A DNA stretch of 63,053 bases from Salipiger pentaromativorans (GCF_024721115.1 NZ_JAMDHK010000015.1:30360-93412); one strand, 5' to 3'. Positions 10,140 to 19,035 are shown, numbered from the stretch's first letter. The notes: a model not told the origin generated them from the letters alone. Program-made: numbers and translations.

Positions 10140-10376
10140 GTGAGTATCGACAAGGAAGAAGCGGCTCCGGTCGCTCGACTCATCCGCAGTCCCGAAGGCC
10201 GAACTGTTGGCTGGGTCTATCAATGGAACACATCAGAGCTGTCCATACTTTGGCTCGGCGCCGAGCGCGCAGCCGACCAAATAGATCCACTTCTGAGCAA
10301 GGACATGCTCGCTGCTGCGAAGGCAGTAACCCACGATGCGGTCACAGATCTCCTTGAAAGGTTGTCACGCAGGTGA
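10140..10376 (+). CDS. Small hypothetical protein
   Basis: Unrecognised 78-residue protein from a GTG start. The stretch ARLIRSPEGRTVGWVYQWNT followed by a Trp/Leu-rich strand reads like a compact folded domain, whereas the open frame upstream (from 9828) does not, so I placed the start at GTG 10140. AAAAGG about 12 bases upstream is a weak ribosome site. The charged C-terminal helix ends LLERLSRR. It lies at the left end of the conjugative element; function unknown. Confidence 0.4.
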   Translation: MSIDKEEAAPVARLIRSPEGRTVGWVYQWNTSELSILWLGAERAADQIDPLLSKDMLAAAKAVTHDAVTDLLERLSRR

Positions 10377-10432
10377 TCGATCTCACCAGATCTGCCCTAA
10401 ACCGGAAACGGCGAGAAACAAATTCCGCAACA

Positions 10433-10461
10433 TTGACATTCCTACAATAGTATACTATTGT
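10433..10461 (+). promoter_or_regulatory. Promoter with 18-bp perfect palindrome
   Basis: TTGACA (10433-10438), a 17-base spacer, then TATTGT (10456-10461). The perfect palindrome ACAATAGTATACTATTGT (10444-10461) overlaps the spacer and the -10 box, as a repressor operator would. Related sites occur at 12191-12206 and 32028-32043. It precedes the secreted protein gene at 10503. Confidence 0.65.
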
Positions 10462-10502
10462 TTCACACAACATACGCATATCAGCCGACTGAGAACCTCG
10501 TC

Positions 10503-11249
10503 ATGCGCAGTTTCCTTCGACATTTTACTTTTGGAACGATTGTGAGCGCGGCTTCCCTCTTCGGCGCCTCGACCAAGGCGTCGGCACAGACCTACCCGAT
10601 CGATTGCGCCATCCTGCTCTGCCTCTCCGGCGGCTGGCCGGCATCAGAGCCCTGCTCAAGGGCGCGTGCAGAGTTCATCCGTCGGATCACGCCGTGGCCT
10701 GTCGAGCCTCCGCTGCAGATCTGGCGTTGCCCCATGGGGGCCTCCTTCGAACCTATAGACGGCACCGGCCGTACTCCGCATGTCTTCGACGTCCTCTTCT
10801 CCAACGCTTCTCCCCTGCCCCAGACTCTTGCGGAATCTGACCCCGAGAAATCTGGCGCCCTCTTGCCTGCCGCCGTGCGGTCGAAAGGCGTCGACCCTCT
10901 ACCGCATCCTGACGGGTTCGCATTTCATCTGATCCAGGACCGAGCAGACATCGACATCAGCGGACCAGAGTTCAATTTCGTCCGGTCGATCCGTGTCTAT
11001 GATGTGCGCTACGCGCGCCAACACGAATCCCGTGACAGTGACTGCAGCCGCAGCGAAACCGTCCTTCTCGGTTCCTATGGAACCCAGGGCGATTTTTCCT
11101 GGTCTCGCTCGTCCGTCGCGACGTTGCCCGAGGCCCATGTCGGCTTGGAACGTTGGGGCGATCATTGTCCCTCCATCTATCACCGCTCGGTCTTCGTCGA
11201 CTGGCGAGACTACGAGGGCAATTACGGGTTCGAGCAGGTGAACTACTAA
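10503..11249 (+). CDS. Secreted conjugation-associated protein, unknown function
   Basis: 248 residues beginning with a Sec signal peptide: basic start MRSFLRHF, a hydrophobic core, then ASTKASAQT with likely cleavage after SAQ or ASA. The mature part has a Cys-rich N terminus (DCAILLCLSGGWPASEPC) and more cysteines later, suggesting disulfides in the periplasm. The ATG at 10503 is the one that gives a complete signal peptide. Proteins of this look sit beside VirB operons in alphaproteobacterial elements, but I cannot name a biochemical role. It has its own promoter with palindrome at 10433-10461. Confidence 0.7.
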   Translation: MRSFLRHFTFGTIVSAASLFGASTKASAQTYPIDCAILLCLSGGWPASEPCSRARAEFIRRITPWPVEPPLQIWRCPMGASFEPIDGTGRTPHVFDVLFSNASPLPQTLAESDPEKSGALLPAAVRSKGVDPLPHPDGFAFHLIQDRADIDISGPEFNFVRSIRVYDVRYARQHESRDSDCSRSETVLLGSYGTQGDFSWSRSSVATLPEAHVGLERWGDHCPSIYHRSVFVDWRDYEGNYGFEQVNY

Positions 11250-11390
11250 GACGTTTTTCTCTCCACCAAACCTGTATTAGAGACAGTGCAGCGCAGCGCC
11301 CCATAACAATCCATTGTTATCATTTCTCTTCCGCCCCACCGGGACTCGATCTCGTCATACCATCCGAGAAGACGAGCCCATCACCTCGCC

Positions 11391-11648
11391 CTAAATACGG
11401 TGATCGAGTTCTGTCGCCGCCTCGGCCGCTGCCAGTAGCATAACCGCATCGATCTGCAGAGCACGCGCGAGCACGATCAACTCAACTACGTCGACCCTGC
11501 GCTCTCCGCTCTCGAGACGGGCGACGAAGGACTGGTGGCATCTGAGACGCAAAGCGAGCTCGGCCTGCGTTAACCCAGCCGCCTTCCGCGCCGCAATCAA
11601 AGCGTCGCGGAGTGCCTCATGTCCCGAACTCCTGATCGTTTTCGCCAC
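11391..11648 (-). CDS. XRE-family HTH regulator
   Basis: 85-residue Cro/C1-type DNA-binding protein: [20 protein letters not shown] is the first part of the HTH, followed by [20 protein letters not shown]. It is a bare HTH without a ligand domain. The start is GTG at 11648, with AGAGG about 10 bases upstream. Two perfect inverted repeats directly upstream (11650-11670 and 11675-11693) suggest autoregulation. It is the only stand-alone regulator in the transfer half of the element, so it is a candidate controller of transfer genes. Confidence 0.85.
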   Translation of the reverse strand: MAKTIRSSGHEALRDALIAARKAAGLTQAELALRLRCHQSFVARLESGERRVDVVELIVLARALQIDAVMLLAAAEAATELDHRI

Positions 11649-11649
11649 G

Positions 11650-11693
11650 TGTCACAAACCTCTTGTGACAGGGCTAATCTACTTTATAGATTA
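11650..11693 (-). promoter_or_regulatory. Twin inverted repeats upstream of the XRE gene
   Basis: First dyad: TGTCACAA (11650-11657) and TTGTGACA (11663-11670), 5-base spacer, overlapping the ribosome site of the XRE gene. Second dyad: TAATCTA (11675-11681) and TAGATTA (11687-11693), also 5-base spacer, placed where a -10 region is expected (TATAAA on the minus strand). Likely operator and promoter of the XRE gene; binding is inferred. Confidence 0.5.
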
Positions 11694-11804
11694 TCTAAAA
11701 AGTGGATAGTGGGCGTTTACATGATGATAGAGACTCCGAACTGCACGCCGCCGATACGGCCGGATGTCACTAGGCGGCGACCCTTTGGAAAGGTCGCGGT
11801 CACA

Positions 11805-12125
11805 TCACTCGTCCACCAGCTCCAGGAAGCGACCGTAGTCCTGGCTCACCTCGCGCGCCTCTTCGAACGCACGGGCGCGCTCCTCCTCCAAGCACCGAAA
11901 GTAGCTCTGGATGTCCCGGATGTAGAGTTCAAAGTCGCTGCGGATGAGATCTGCATAGTCCCGCGCGGCCTCGGAATCGCTCGGCACGAAGGGCCTGGGC
12001 GGCGGCAAACAGGACGCGGCGAAGGCGTGGCCCGGCAGGCACGTGACCAGAAGTATAGCTTGTGCCACGGTCGATGCGCACAACCTGAGGGCGTCCAACC
12101 CCCTTATTTTCTTGATCAAATGCAT
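11805..12125 (-). CDS. Small secreted protein, unknown function
   Basis: 106 residues: a long signal peptide (hydrophobic AQAILLVTCLPGHAFAAS) followed by about 65 residues with two cysteines (SCLPPPRP and FRCLEEER) and a helical acidic C terminus. Probably periplasmic with one disulfide. It is transcribed away from the VirB operon and upstream of the XRE gene on the same strand. Not recognised beyond its conjugation context. Confidence 0.6.
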   Translation of the reverse strand: MHLIKKIRGLDALRLCASTVAQAILLVTCLPGHAFAASCLPPPRPFVPSDSEAARDYADLIRSDFELYIRDIQSYFRCLEEERARAFEEAREVSQDYGRFLELVDE

Positions 12126-12182
12126 GGGAACCGTCTATTCGTTAGTTGAGCAAGAATCCGCTTGTCGCATCAAAAGTTTATC

Positions 12183-12212
12183 TTGTGCGTCAATACTATA
12201 TGATCGTATGAC
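12183..12212 (+). promoter_or_regulatory. Candidate promoter/operator of the VirB operon
   Basis: TTGTGC (12183-12188), 18-base spacer, TATGAC (12207-12212). Between the boxes lies CAATACTATATGATCG (12191-12206), matching 12 of 16 positions of the core palindrome at 10445-10460. The boxes are imperfect, so this is a candidate. Confidence 0.4.
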
Positions 12213-12269
12213 TTGGTTTCAACACCTGAAACCTGGTCATTCGCCCTATTGGAGAACGTGATCCGGGTG

Positions 12270-12626
12270 ATGGACCTAGAAAAAGAAGCCCCGAATGTGG
12301 TCACCGAACCCAGATTCCGCGATCTGGTCGCCAGCGGCTATCGCGTCGAAGTTGTCTGCAAAGAGGACGCCTTCAAGAAAGGCCCCAACTGGCATGGGGT
12401 CTGGATCATGCGCGCTGTCAGCGACGATGGGATCGAGAAACTTCTGGTCACGGCCCGGACCCGAACCTCGCGCAACGACATCAAGATCCGCGAGATCAAG
12501 ACCGTCACCGGGGTCATCTCCTTCCTGCAAGGGATCGGTTTCTCGCACGCCGACGTGCCTCTGGAAGAGGGCAAGCGGACGGTTCACAAACTCTCCAGCG
12601 AAGAGATGGCTGCCAGCCGGGCTTAG
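12270..12626 (+). CDS. Conserved hypothetical, first gene of VirB operon
   Basis: 118-residue soluble protein of unknown function, mixed alpha/beta, with no signal peptide: [20 protein letters not shown], later [17 protein letters not shown] and a charged C terminus. Several in-frame starts exist (GTG 12258, GTG 12267, ATG 12270); GGAG at 12251-12254 does not decide between them. It overlaps the next gene, so it is translationally linked to the VirB operon. A regulatory or chaperone role is possible but not shown. Confidence 0.65.
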   Translation: MDLEKEAPNVVTEPRFRDLVASGYRVEVVCKEDAFKKGPNWHGVWIMRAVSDDGIEKLLVTARTRTSRNDIKIREIKTVTGVISFLQGIGFSHADVPLEEGKRTVHKLSSEEMAASRA

Positions 12627-13290
12627 CGCCCTTTTCCTTTCCTACCTGGGCCTCCCGGCATCGGCAGACATGGTCCTGGTGATGGCGGGGGACGGTTCTC
12701 TTTCGCCGTCGCGCGCCCAGGAGCGGTTCGCGCGCAACTACAATGACGGGGTTGGCGTTGGCTCGACCTCAGAAGGGTTGCGCATCTTGGGCGAGGAGCG
12801 CCGCACTGAGCGACGTGAAGGGGTGCGCGTCGCGGCGATGATCCCTCGCGCGCTCACACCACGCCCGGATATCCTCGCCGCGATCGAGGAGACCGGACTG
12901 CGCTATGCGAGCCACCCTGGGCTCCGTGCAGCCGATATCACCGTCACGGACTGGCTCCACCTCTATCGCGCCAATATCGAGATCGAGAGTGCGTACAATC
13001 CGCACGCCGTCTCCCATGTCGGGGCGGTCGGGCTCGGGCAGTTGATGCCCGATACAGCCCGCGCTCTTGCCGTCGACCCCCATGATTGGAAACAGAACCT
13101 CGACGGCTCCGCGCGTTACCTCGCCCTGATGGTGGCCGAGTTTGGCGACGCGCGCCTCGCGCTCGCCGCCTACAATGCCGGACCCGACGCCGTGCGCGAG
13201 CATTCCGGCATTCCACCGTTTCGAGAAACCCAAAACCACGTCCAGCGGGTGCTGGCCGTCTTCAACCGGCTGGAAGGAGCGTCCCCATGA
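12610..13290 (+). CDS. virB1: VirB1-like lytic transglycosylase
   Basis: Periplasmic muramidase that opens peptidoglycan for the secretion channel. The SLT domain shows [20 protein letters not shown] (catalytic Glu in the first ES), [10 protein letters not shown] and [13 protein letters not shown]. An in-frame signal peptide ([19 protein letters not shown]) begins at 12610, but the only start there is CTG; no ATG, GTG or TTG precedes the hydrophobic stretch closely. The first ATG (12670) would remove the signal. So either CTG is used through coupling with the overlapping upstream gene, or the start was damaged. The stop overlaps the virB2 start (ATGA). Confidence 0.8.
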   Translation: MPAGLSALFLSYLGLPASADMVLVMAGDGSLSPSRAQERFARNYNDGVGVGSTSEGLRILGEERRTERREGVRVAAMIPRALTPRPDILAAIEETGLRYASHPGLRAADITVTDWLHLYRANIEIESAYNPHAVSHVGAVGLGQLMPDTARALAVDPHDWKQNLDGSARYLALMVAEFGDARLALAAYNAGPDAVREHSGIPPFRETQNHVQRVLAVFNRLEGASP

Positions 13291-13577
13291 AGCCATTGAC
13301 GAACCCCCTGATCACCCTTGCCGCTCTCCTCATCGTTGCGGCAGAACCGGCCCTGGCCCAGAGCATCGACCTCTCACCGATTCAGAGCTTATTACAGGGC
13401 ATCGTGGACGCGCTGACCGGACCGCTTGGCGTCGTCATCGCCACCCTCGCGGTCCTCGGAGTGTTCCTCAGCTGGTTCTTCAACATCATCGATCTGCGCC
13501 AAGCCCTCTGGGTGCTGGTGGGAATCGCGGGTGTTGCGGCCGCGCCGACCATCGTTGCCGCCGTCTTCGGGTCGTGA
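13287..13577 (+). CDS. virB2: VirB2 pilin
   Basis: 96-residue major pilus subunit of the type IV secretion system. It has a signal peptide cleaved after ALA in [10 protein letters not shown], then two hydrophobic helices ([20 protein letters not shown] and [20 protein letters not shown]) joined by a short polar loop, the TrbC/VirB2 pattern. ATG at 13287 overlaps the stop of the transglycosylase gene. Confidence 0.85.
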   Translation: MKPLTNPLITLAALLIVAAEPALAQSIDLSPIQSLLQGIVDALTGPLGVVIATLAVLGVFLSWFFNIIDLRQALWVLVGIAGVAAAPTIVAAVFGS

Positions 13578-13589
13578 GAGGAGGCGAAC

Positions 13590-13868
13590 GTGGCCGAACG
13601 ATCGCCGCTCTTTCTGGGCCTCGTACGCCCGCCCAAGCTCCTCGGCCTGCCGATCATGTATGCCATGATCTGGCTCTTCGGGTCGGTGCTGCTCTTCGTG
13701 TGGGTGCAGCACCTGGTTGTCCTGGGCATCGCGGCGGTTCTCTATCCGGTTCTCTGGAAAGCGGCGGATTGGGACCCGCGGTTCATCGACGTGATGATGA
13801 CGTCTCTGCAGGAGACCCCACCGACGCGGAACCGGTCCATCCACGGGGGCGACAGCTATGCGCCATAG
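13590..13868 (+). CDS. virB3: VirB3 inner-membrane protein
   Basis: 92-residue T4SS membrane component starting with GTG at 13590 after AGGAGG. It has the N-terminal RPPKLLGLPIMYA family motif, and one long hydrophobic region (LFGSVLLFVWVQHLVVLGIA). It sits between virB2 and virB4 and overlaps virB4 by 11 bases, consistent with the close VirB3-VirB4 partnership known in this family. Confidence 0.85.
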   Translation: MAERSPLFLGLVRPPKLLGLPIMYAMIWLFGSVLLFVWVQHLVVLGIAAVLYPVLWKAADWDPRFIDVMMTSLQETPPTRNRSIHGGDSYAP

Positions 13869-16233
13869 TGAAGCCCTGGGCGAGACCGTCGATGAACGCA
13901 CCCTCATGCCGGATTGGTATGCGCGCGAGAAGCGCCTCGCGCATATGCTGCCCTATGTCAGTCTCGTGGACGACCACACGGTCCGCACGCGTGCCAACGA
14001 GCTCCTCCAATGCATCCGCCTGAGCGGGGTGAACAGCTACACCACGGACGATACCTATCTCGACAAGGTGACGGCGCTCTTCGCCCGGATCATCGCGCAG
14101 CTCGGGCCGGAGTTCAGCTACTACGTGCACAAGGTCTCGAAGTCGATCACCCCGGACCTGCTCCCGGTCCGGGGCGACGGCTTCGCGGCGGCGGTGGATG
14201 ATGCCTGGCGCGCAAAGCTCGCCTCGGCCGGTCTCCGGGACAAGACCCTCACACTCACCATCATCCACCGCCCGCCGCCCAGAAGCTTCCTCGGCTTCGT
14301 GAACCGATCTGCGCCGGAGCGGTTTAGGGAAGAGACTGCGAAACGGATCCGTCGTCTCAAGGAGGCGGTCGGCGTCTTCACCTCCGGCCTCGCCGAACTC
14401 AAGCCCCGCATCCTTTCAGCAGCCTCTGGCGAGCTTGTCGGTTTTCTCGGCGCGCTCAACACGGGCCGCGAACTGCCGCTCTATCCCGCAAACCGCTACG
14501 GGTTCCTCGCCTGTAACGTCGCCAACACCCGGGTCACGTTTCTCGAGGATCATTTCGAGCTATCGGACGGCGTTGTCGGCCACCGCTTCGGCAAGAGCTT
14601 CACCATCGGCGAATATGCCGAAGGCACGACCTGCACCATGTTCGACATGCTGAACCTGCCGGTCGACATGATCGTCACCCATTCCTTCACGCCGATCAAT
14701 TCGAACCTGATGGCAGGCCGGATAAAGCGCCAGAAGCGCCAGATGCAAGCCTCCCAGGATGCCGCGCTTTCACTCCTCGAAGCGCTCGACATCGCCCATG
14801 ATGATCTCGAAGCCAAGCGCCAGAGCTTCGGCGCGCACCACATGGTCGTGACCGTTTTCTGTGACAGTCTCGACGAGCTGCAGACCCTCGGAGCCGAGAT
14901 CGTGAACGCCGCCGCCGCCGAGGGCGTGAAGATGATCGGCGAGCGGATGGCGGCCAAGTCGCATTATTTCAGCCAGCATCCGGGCAACCAGCCGAAACGG
15001 GTCCGCGCCAGCGCTGTCACCAACCGCAACTTTGCGGATTTCGCGGCACTTCATCGCACGCAGCTCGGCAAGGAGAAACACCAACTGCCCTGGGGCCAGG
15101 AGATCACGCTCTTTCCGACGCCGGAACAGAGCGCCTACCGGTTTTCCTATCACGAGCAAGGCTCGCCGGAGAAGGAGCCCACTGGCGGACATACTCTCAT
15201 TCTCGGCCGACCCGGTTCCGGCAAATCCGTCCTCTCGGCCTTCCTCATGACGCAAGCCCGCCGGGTCGGCGCGCGCATCTTCGTCTTTGATTATCGGCTC
15301 GGGATGGAGATGGCCGTCCGCGCCAATGGCGGGCGCTACGCCTCGATCAAGGCGGGACAGGCGACAGGCCTCAACCCGCTCTGGACCGAGATTGATGAGC
15401 GCGGCACGGCATGGCTCTCGGATTGGCTCGCCTCGCTTCTTTATCGCTCGGATAAACCCCTGACCCCGGCCCAGACCAACCGCATCCAGGAGGTCGTTCG
15501 CCAGAACGCCACTGCCGGTAACCCCGCTCTTCGGAACTGGAAGGATTTCGCCTCGCTCTTTGTCTCGACCGACGACAGTGGCGACCTGCACCAACGCCTT
15601 CTCGAATGGACTGAGGACGGCCGCTACGGCTGGATCTTCGGCCAGAGCTTTGAGGACACCTTCTCCCTCGATGGCGATGTCGTGGGGTTTGACCTGACCG
15701 GCATTCTCGACAGCGAGAGCGAGAAGGAGCGCATGGCGGTGCTCTCCTATCTTTTCCGCCGCATCGAGCGGGAGATCGAGGACCGTCGCCCCACCATCAT
15801 CGTGATCGACGAGGCCTGGAAGGCGCTCGACAACCCGTACTTTGCCGAACGGCTCTCGAACTGGCTGGTGACCGCCCGGAAGCAGAACACGGTCGCGGTG
15901 ATGATGACGCAATATGCGAGCCAGTTAGAGCGCACGCGCACCGGCAAGACCATCGTCGAGGCGGTGCCGACCCAGATCCTGCTCCCCAACATCCGCGCTC
16001 ATGCCTCGGATTACGCGATGCTGAACCTCTTCGAGAAGGAACTCGACGTGCTCCTGAACACCGGCAGCGACAGCCGTCTCGCCCTCATCCGCGACGACAG
16101 CGGCTCCGTGGTGGTCGATGCCGACCTCTCCGCCCTCGGCCCCCTCCTCACCATCCTCGGCGGCATGGAGAAGGGCGAGGCTCTCGTCGGCCCCGGCTAC
16201 CGCGACAGACCTGATTTCTGGAGGCTCTCATGA
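13858..16233 (+). CDS. virB4: VirB4 ATPase
   Basis: Large T4SS ATPase that powers pilus assembly and substrate transfer at the inner membrane. 791 residues, usual for the family. The N-terminal CagE/TrbE domain is followed by Walker A GRPGSGKS near residue 450 and Walker B TIIVIDEAWKAL near 645, then the motor motif VMMTQYASQ. ATG at 13858 overlaps the end of virB3. Its stop overlaps the start of the lipoprotein gene at 16230 (ATGA). Confidence 0.95.
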   Translation: MRHSEALGETVDERTLMPDWYAREKRLAHMLPYVSLVDDHTVRTRANELLQCIRLSGVNSYTTDDTYLDKVTALFARIIAQLGPEFSYYVHKVSKSITPDLLPVRGDGFAAAVDDAWRAKLASAGLRDKTLTLTIIHRPPPRSFLGFVNRSAPERFREETAKRIRRLKEAVGVFTSGLAELKPRILSAASGELVGFLGALNTGRELPLYPANRYGFLACNVANTRVTFLEDHFELSDGVVGHRFGKSFTIGEYAEGTTCTMFDMLNLPVDMIVTHSFTPINSNLMAGRIKRQKRQMQASQDAALSLLEALDIAHDDLEAKRQSFGAHHMVVTVFCDSLDELQTLGAEIVNAAAAEGVKMIGERMAAKSHYFSQHPGNQPKRVRASAVTNRNFADFAALHRTQLGKEKHQLPWGQEITLFPTPEQSAYRFSYHEQGSPEKEPTGGHTLILGRPGSGKSVLSAFLMTQARRVGARIFVFDYRLGMEMAVRANGGRYASIKAGQATGLNPLWTEIDERGTAWLSDWLASLLYRSDKPLTPAQTNRIQEVVRQNATAGNPALRNWKDFASLFVSTDDSGDLHQRLLEWTEDGRYGWIFGQSFEDTFSLDGDVVGFDLTGILDSESEKERMAVLSYLFRRIEREIEDRRPTIIVIDEAWKALDNPYFAERLSNWLVTARKQNTVAVMMTQYASQLERTRTGKTIVEAVPTQILLPNIRAHASDYAMLNLFEKELDVLLNTGSDSRLALIRDDSGSVVVDADLSALGPLLTILGGMEKGEALVGPGYRDRPDFWRLS

Positions 16234-16397
16234 TCCGACCCCTCATCCTCCTCGCCGCGCTCGGCGTTCTCTCGTCCTGCGCCGAATATCGCGAACCCCA
16301 GGCCAACTGCTTCGCCTTCCGCGCCTCGCTCGACCGCGCCGAGCCGGATTGCATCTTCACACCCATCGGAAACCCGGACGACGGCGTTGAGGTCTAG
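16230..16397 (+). CDS. Small lipoprotein, VirB7 candidate
   Basis: 55-residue protein. The N terminus MIRPLILLAALGVLSSC is a lipoprotein signal with lipobox LSSC, so the mature protein starts at Cys17 and is lipid-anchored. Two further cysteines follow (ANCFAF and PDCIFT). VirB7 is a short outer-membrane lipoprotein that pairs with VirB9; the position inside the operon and the size fit, but sequence alone does not prove it. It overlaps virB4 by 4 bases and the next gene by 11. Confidence 0.6.
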   Translation: MIRPLILLAALGVLSSCAEYREPQANCFAFRASLDRAEPDCIFTPIGNPDDGVEV

Positions 16398-17541
16398 GGT
16401 CGCACATATCCTCCTGGCGGCTCTCCTGCCGGCGGCCGCGCTCGCCCAGGGCGTGCCCACCAACGATTCCGGGCTAACGGCCCGCGATATCGTCGAGACG
16501 GGCGACCGGGACGCCGACCTCGCCGTCCAGCGTGAGAAACTCACCGTCGAAGAATTGCTAACCGAGATCGAACGGGAACAGCTCGCCGCGCTTCGCGCGA
16601 TCCTAGACGCGCAGACGAGCTTCGGCGGCCAGGGACTGCCGGGCATGGTCGAAGACCTCGAGGGCGGCAGCGGCGATCCGGACCGGTCCGCAGCGGGGGT
16701 CTACGGCTCGGGCGACATCGATCCCAACCCCGGCGGCGCGGGTACGTTCGGGGATGCGGCGGAAAACATCGAGCAGCTGATCATCCGGGTCGCCCAGGAG
16801 ACCCACGGCCGGCCCGGGGTCGGGCGGGCCGGTCTTTCCGTCGTGCAATGGCGCGCCCTCCTGCAGGCGCTCATCTGGCAGGAGAGCCGCTTCTCCATCG
16901 GCGCACGCTCGCCCGTGGGCGCCTTCGGCCTCACCCAGATCATGCCGGGCACCGCGAGCGATCTCGGGATCAACCCGGAATACTATGACAGCCCCTACCT
17001 GCAGGTCGAGGGCGGCGCGCGCTACCTCGCGGCCCAGCTCACCACCTTCGACGGCAACGTCGTCAACGCGCTCGCGGCCTATAACGCCGGGCCTGGCCGT
17101 GTGTTCGAATATGGCGGTGTACCGCCCTTCAAGGAGACCCGGCACTACATCAGGGTCATCCCCGAACGCTACAATCTCTACCTCGCGCGGATCGGTGGCA
17201 TCGACGCGCTCGGCACGATCGACCCCGCGCTTCTCGCCAACGCCCATCTCTCGCTCAGCGGGTTCGGCGCCGCCTTCTACGGCAGCAATTCCCCCGCCGC
17301 CATCCGGCAGGCCGCCCTGCGCGTCCAGGACATCGTCACCCGGATCGGCGCGACCCAGGACATCCAGGAGAGCATGGCGCTCAACACCTATGCCCGCGCC
17401 GAACTGGTCCGGCTGATGGCCGCGCGCATTCGCCTGAAAGCCGCACGGACCCAACCGCTCAGCGCGGCCCAACTGGCCCAGGCCGCGACCCGCATGGCCG
17501 AGAACGAATTCATGGAGTTCACATTGGAGGATCTGGATTGA
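16387..17541 (+). CDS. Second lytic transglycosylase of the T4SS operon
   Basis: 384 residues from a TTG start. Signal peptide HILLAALLPAAALAQG; a helical linker (residues 35-75); the SLT domain near residues 150-260 (LIWQESRFSIGARSPVGAFG with catalytic Glu, [36 protein letters not shown]); and an alpha-helical C-terminal extension of about 120 residues not present in the first transglycosylase. Two cell-wall hydrolases in one T4SS operon is notable. Its C terminus (EFMEFTLEDLD) resembles that of the following VirB5-like protein (RFMEFTLPELNAD), which suggests a shared docking tail. Confidence 0.85.
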   Translation: MRSRVAHILLAALLPAAALAQGVPTNDSGLTARDIVETGDRDADLAVQREKLTVEELLTEIEREQLAALRAILDAQTSFGGQGLPGMVEDLEGGSGDPDRSAAGVYGSGDIDPNPGGAGTFGDAAENIEQLIIRVAQETHGRPGVGRAGLSVVQWRALLQALIWQESRFSIGARSPVGAFGLTQIMPGTASDLGINPEYYDSPYLQVEGGARYLAAQLTTFDGNVVNALAAYNAGPGRVFEYGGVPPFKETRHYIRVIPERYNLYLARIGGIDALGTIDPALLANAHLSLSGFGAAFYGSNSPAAIRQAALRVQDIVTRIGATQDIQESMALNTYARAELVRLMAARIRLKAARTQPLSAAQLAQAATRMAENEFMEFTLEDLD

Positions 17542-18368
17542 TGCCCCGCAGAATGTTCATTTCAGCACCATTTCGCGCGTTGACCCTGGCCAGCGTCTTG
17601 GCGCTTTGCTCGCCTTTCGTGACCAGTGCCCCCGCCCTGGCCCAGGGCGTGCCGGTCGTGGACACCCAGAACATCGCCCAAAACATCCAGCAGCTCCGGC
17701 AGATGATCGAGGACGAGATCCTGCAAAACGAGCAACTCGTGCAGCTCCGCGAACAGCTTGCCACGCTCACGGAGCAGCTCGCCGAGCTACAACGAACGTA
17801 TGAGGCGTTAACGCGTCTCGCAGAATTGCCCGAGATCATCCGGACACAGATGGAAGACGAACTAAACGGTCTCCTGGACCAGGAGTTCGGCGACATCATC
17901 GCCACGATTCAAGCCATCAAGACGGGGGATTTTTCCGGGCTCACCGGATCCGGCGCCGTCGAGATCGAAACCCAGATGGACCGGGTGCTGGCCGATCTCG
18001 GCTTCGACGAGGACACGCTCTCGGAAATGGCCCGCAGCGGCAATCCCGGGGCCGTGCGCGTGGCGACACAGGCCACGACCGGCGCGCTGGTCTCGGCCGC
18101 GGCCCAGAACAGCTATGAGGATGCCGGGCAGTCGCTCGAACGTGTCGACCGGCTCGTCGGGCTCATCGACGACATGGATGAGCTCAAGGAGAGCGTCGAT
18201 CTCAACACGCGGGTGACGGCAGAGCTCGCCATCGCGCTCGTCGCCATGTGGCAGCTCGAAGCGATCCAGACCGTAGGAGATGGCACCGGCGGCGTGATCG
18301 ATGCCGCCACCATCGCCGAAGAACAACGCTTCATGGAGTTCACACTCCCGGAACTGAATGCGGATTGA
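17541..18368 (+). CDS. virB5: VirB5/TrbJ-like minor pilin
   Basis: 275 residues, with a signal peptide (ALTLASVLALCSPFVTSAPA then LAQ) and a long coiled-coil-prone region rich in Gln and Leu (NIAQNIQQLRQMIEDEIL; LREQLATLTEQLAELQRTYE). Periplasmic, at the pilus tip in known systems. It follows the transglycosylase with overlapping stop/start (TGATG) and precedes virB8. The name rests on position, signal peptide and coiled-coil pattern more than on motifs. Confidence 0.75.
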   Translation: MPRRMFISAPFRALTLASVLALCSPFVTSAPALAQGVPVVDTQNIAQNIQQLRQMIEDEILQNEQLVQLREQLATLTEQLAELQRTYEALTRLAELPEIIRTQMEDELNGLLDQEFGDIIATIQAIKTGDFSGLTGSGAVEIETQMDRVLADLGFDEDTLSEMARSGNPGAVRVATQATTGALVSAAAQNSYEDAGQSLERVDRLVGLIDDMDELKESVDLNTRVTAELAIALVAMWQLEAIQTVGDGTGGVIDAATIAEEQRFMEFTLPELNAD

Positions 18369-18375
18369 GGACTGA

Positions 18376-19035
18376 TTGTTGGACGAAGAAACCGCCATCA
18401 TCGAGGAGGAACTGGTCTACGGCGCGCTGAGACGGGAACGGCTCTGGCAGCGCCTGGGACTTTTCGGCCTCGGCTTTGGCATCCTGGGCTGCCTCAGCGC
18501 GGCCGCCGTGTCCATCCTCGATGTCGATCCGCCCCCTGTAGTGGTACCTTACGATCCCGCCACCGGCTTCGCCCTCCCCGAAGCCACCGTCGGGGCCACC
18601 ACCGTCACCGAGAACCGCGCCATTATCGAGGCGGAGGTCTTCCGCTACGTGACGGACCGCGAGGTCTACAACCAGCTCGACAATGACGTGCGCATCCGCA
18701 GCGTGTTGCGCCGTTCGGACCGTGCAGCAGGGGCCTCACTGCGCCAGATCTGGAACTCGGCCAATGCAGAGTATCCGCCGTCAGTCTACGGGCCAAATGC
18801 ACGGCTCGATGTCGAGATTCTCAGCATCAACCTGATCGGCAACAACCGGGCCACGGTGCGGCTTCGCAAGCGCCTGACCTCGATCCAGGGGGTCCAAGCG
18901 GGCCTCTTCACCGCGACGCTCCTCTTCGAGTTCCGCCCCGAAGAGAGCCGCTCCATCGACCAGGTCTGGACCAACCCGTTTGGCTTCACGGTCGTCGAAT
19001 ACGCGATCCGCTCGGACAGATTGGAGAACCAGTAA
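18376..19035 (+). CDS. virB8: VirB8 scaffold protein
   Basis: 219-residue bitopic inner-membrane protein from a TTG start. A short cytoplasmic N terminus, one membrane helix (LGLFGLGFGILGCLSAAAVS), then the periplasmic NTF2-like domain (ENRAIIEAEVFRYVTDREVY; IRSVLRRSDRAAG; WTNPFGFTVVEYAI). It nucleates the T4SS channel in known systems. It lies between the VirB5-like gene and virB9. Confidence 0.9.
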   Translation: MLDEETAIIEEELVYGALRRERLWQRLGLFGLGFGILGCLSAAAVSILDVDPPPVVVPYDPATGFALPEATVGATTVTENRAIIEAEVFRYVTDREVYNQLDNDVRIRSVLRRSDRAAGASLRQIWNSANAEYPPSVYGPNARLDVEILSINLIGNNRATVRLRKRLTSIQGVQAGLFTATLLFEFRPEESRSIDQVWTNPFGFTVVEYAIRSDRLENQ

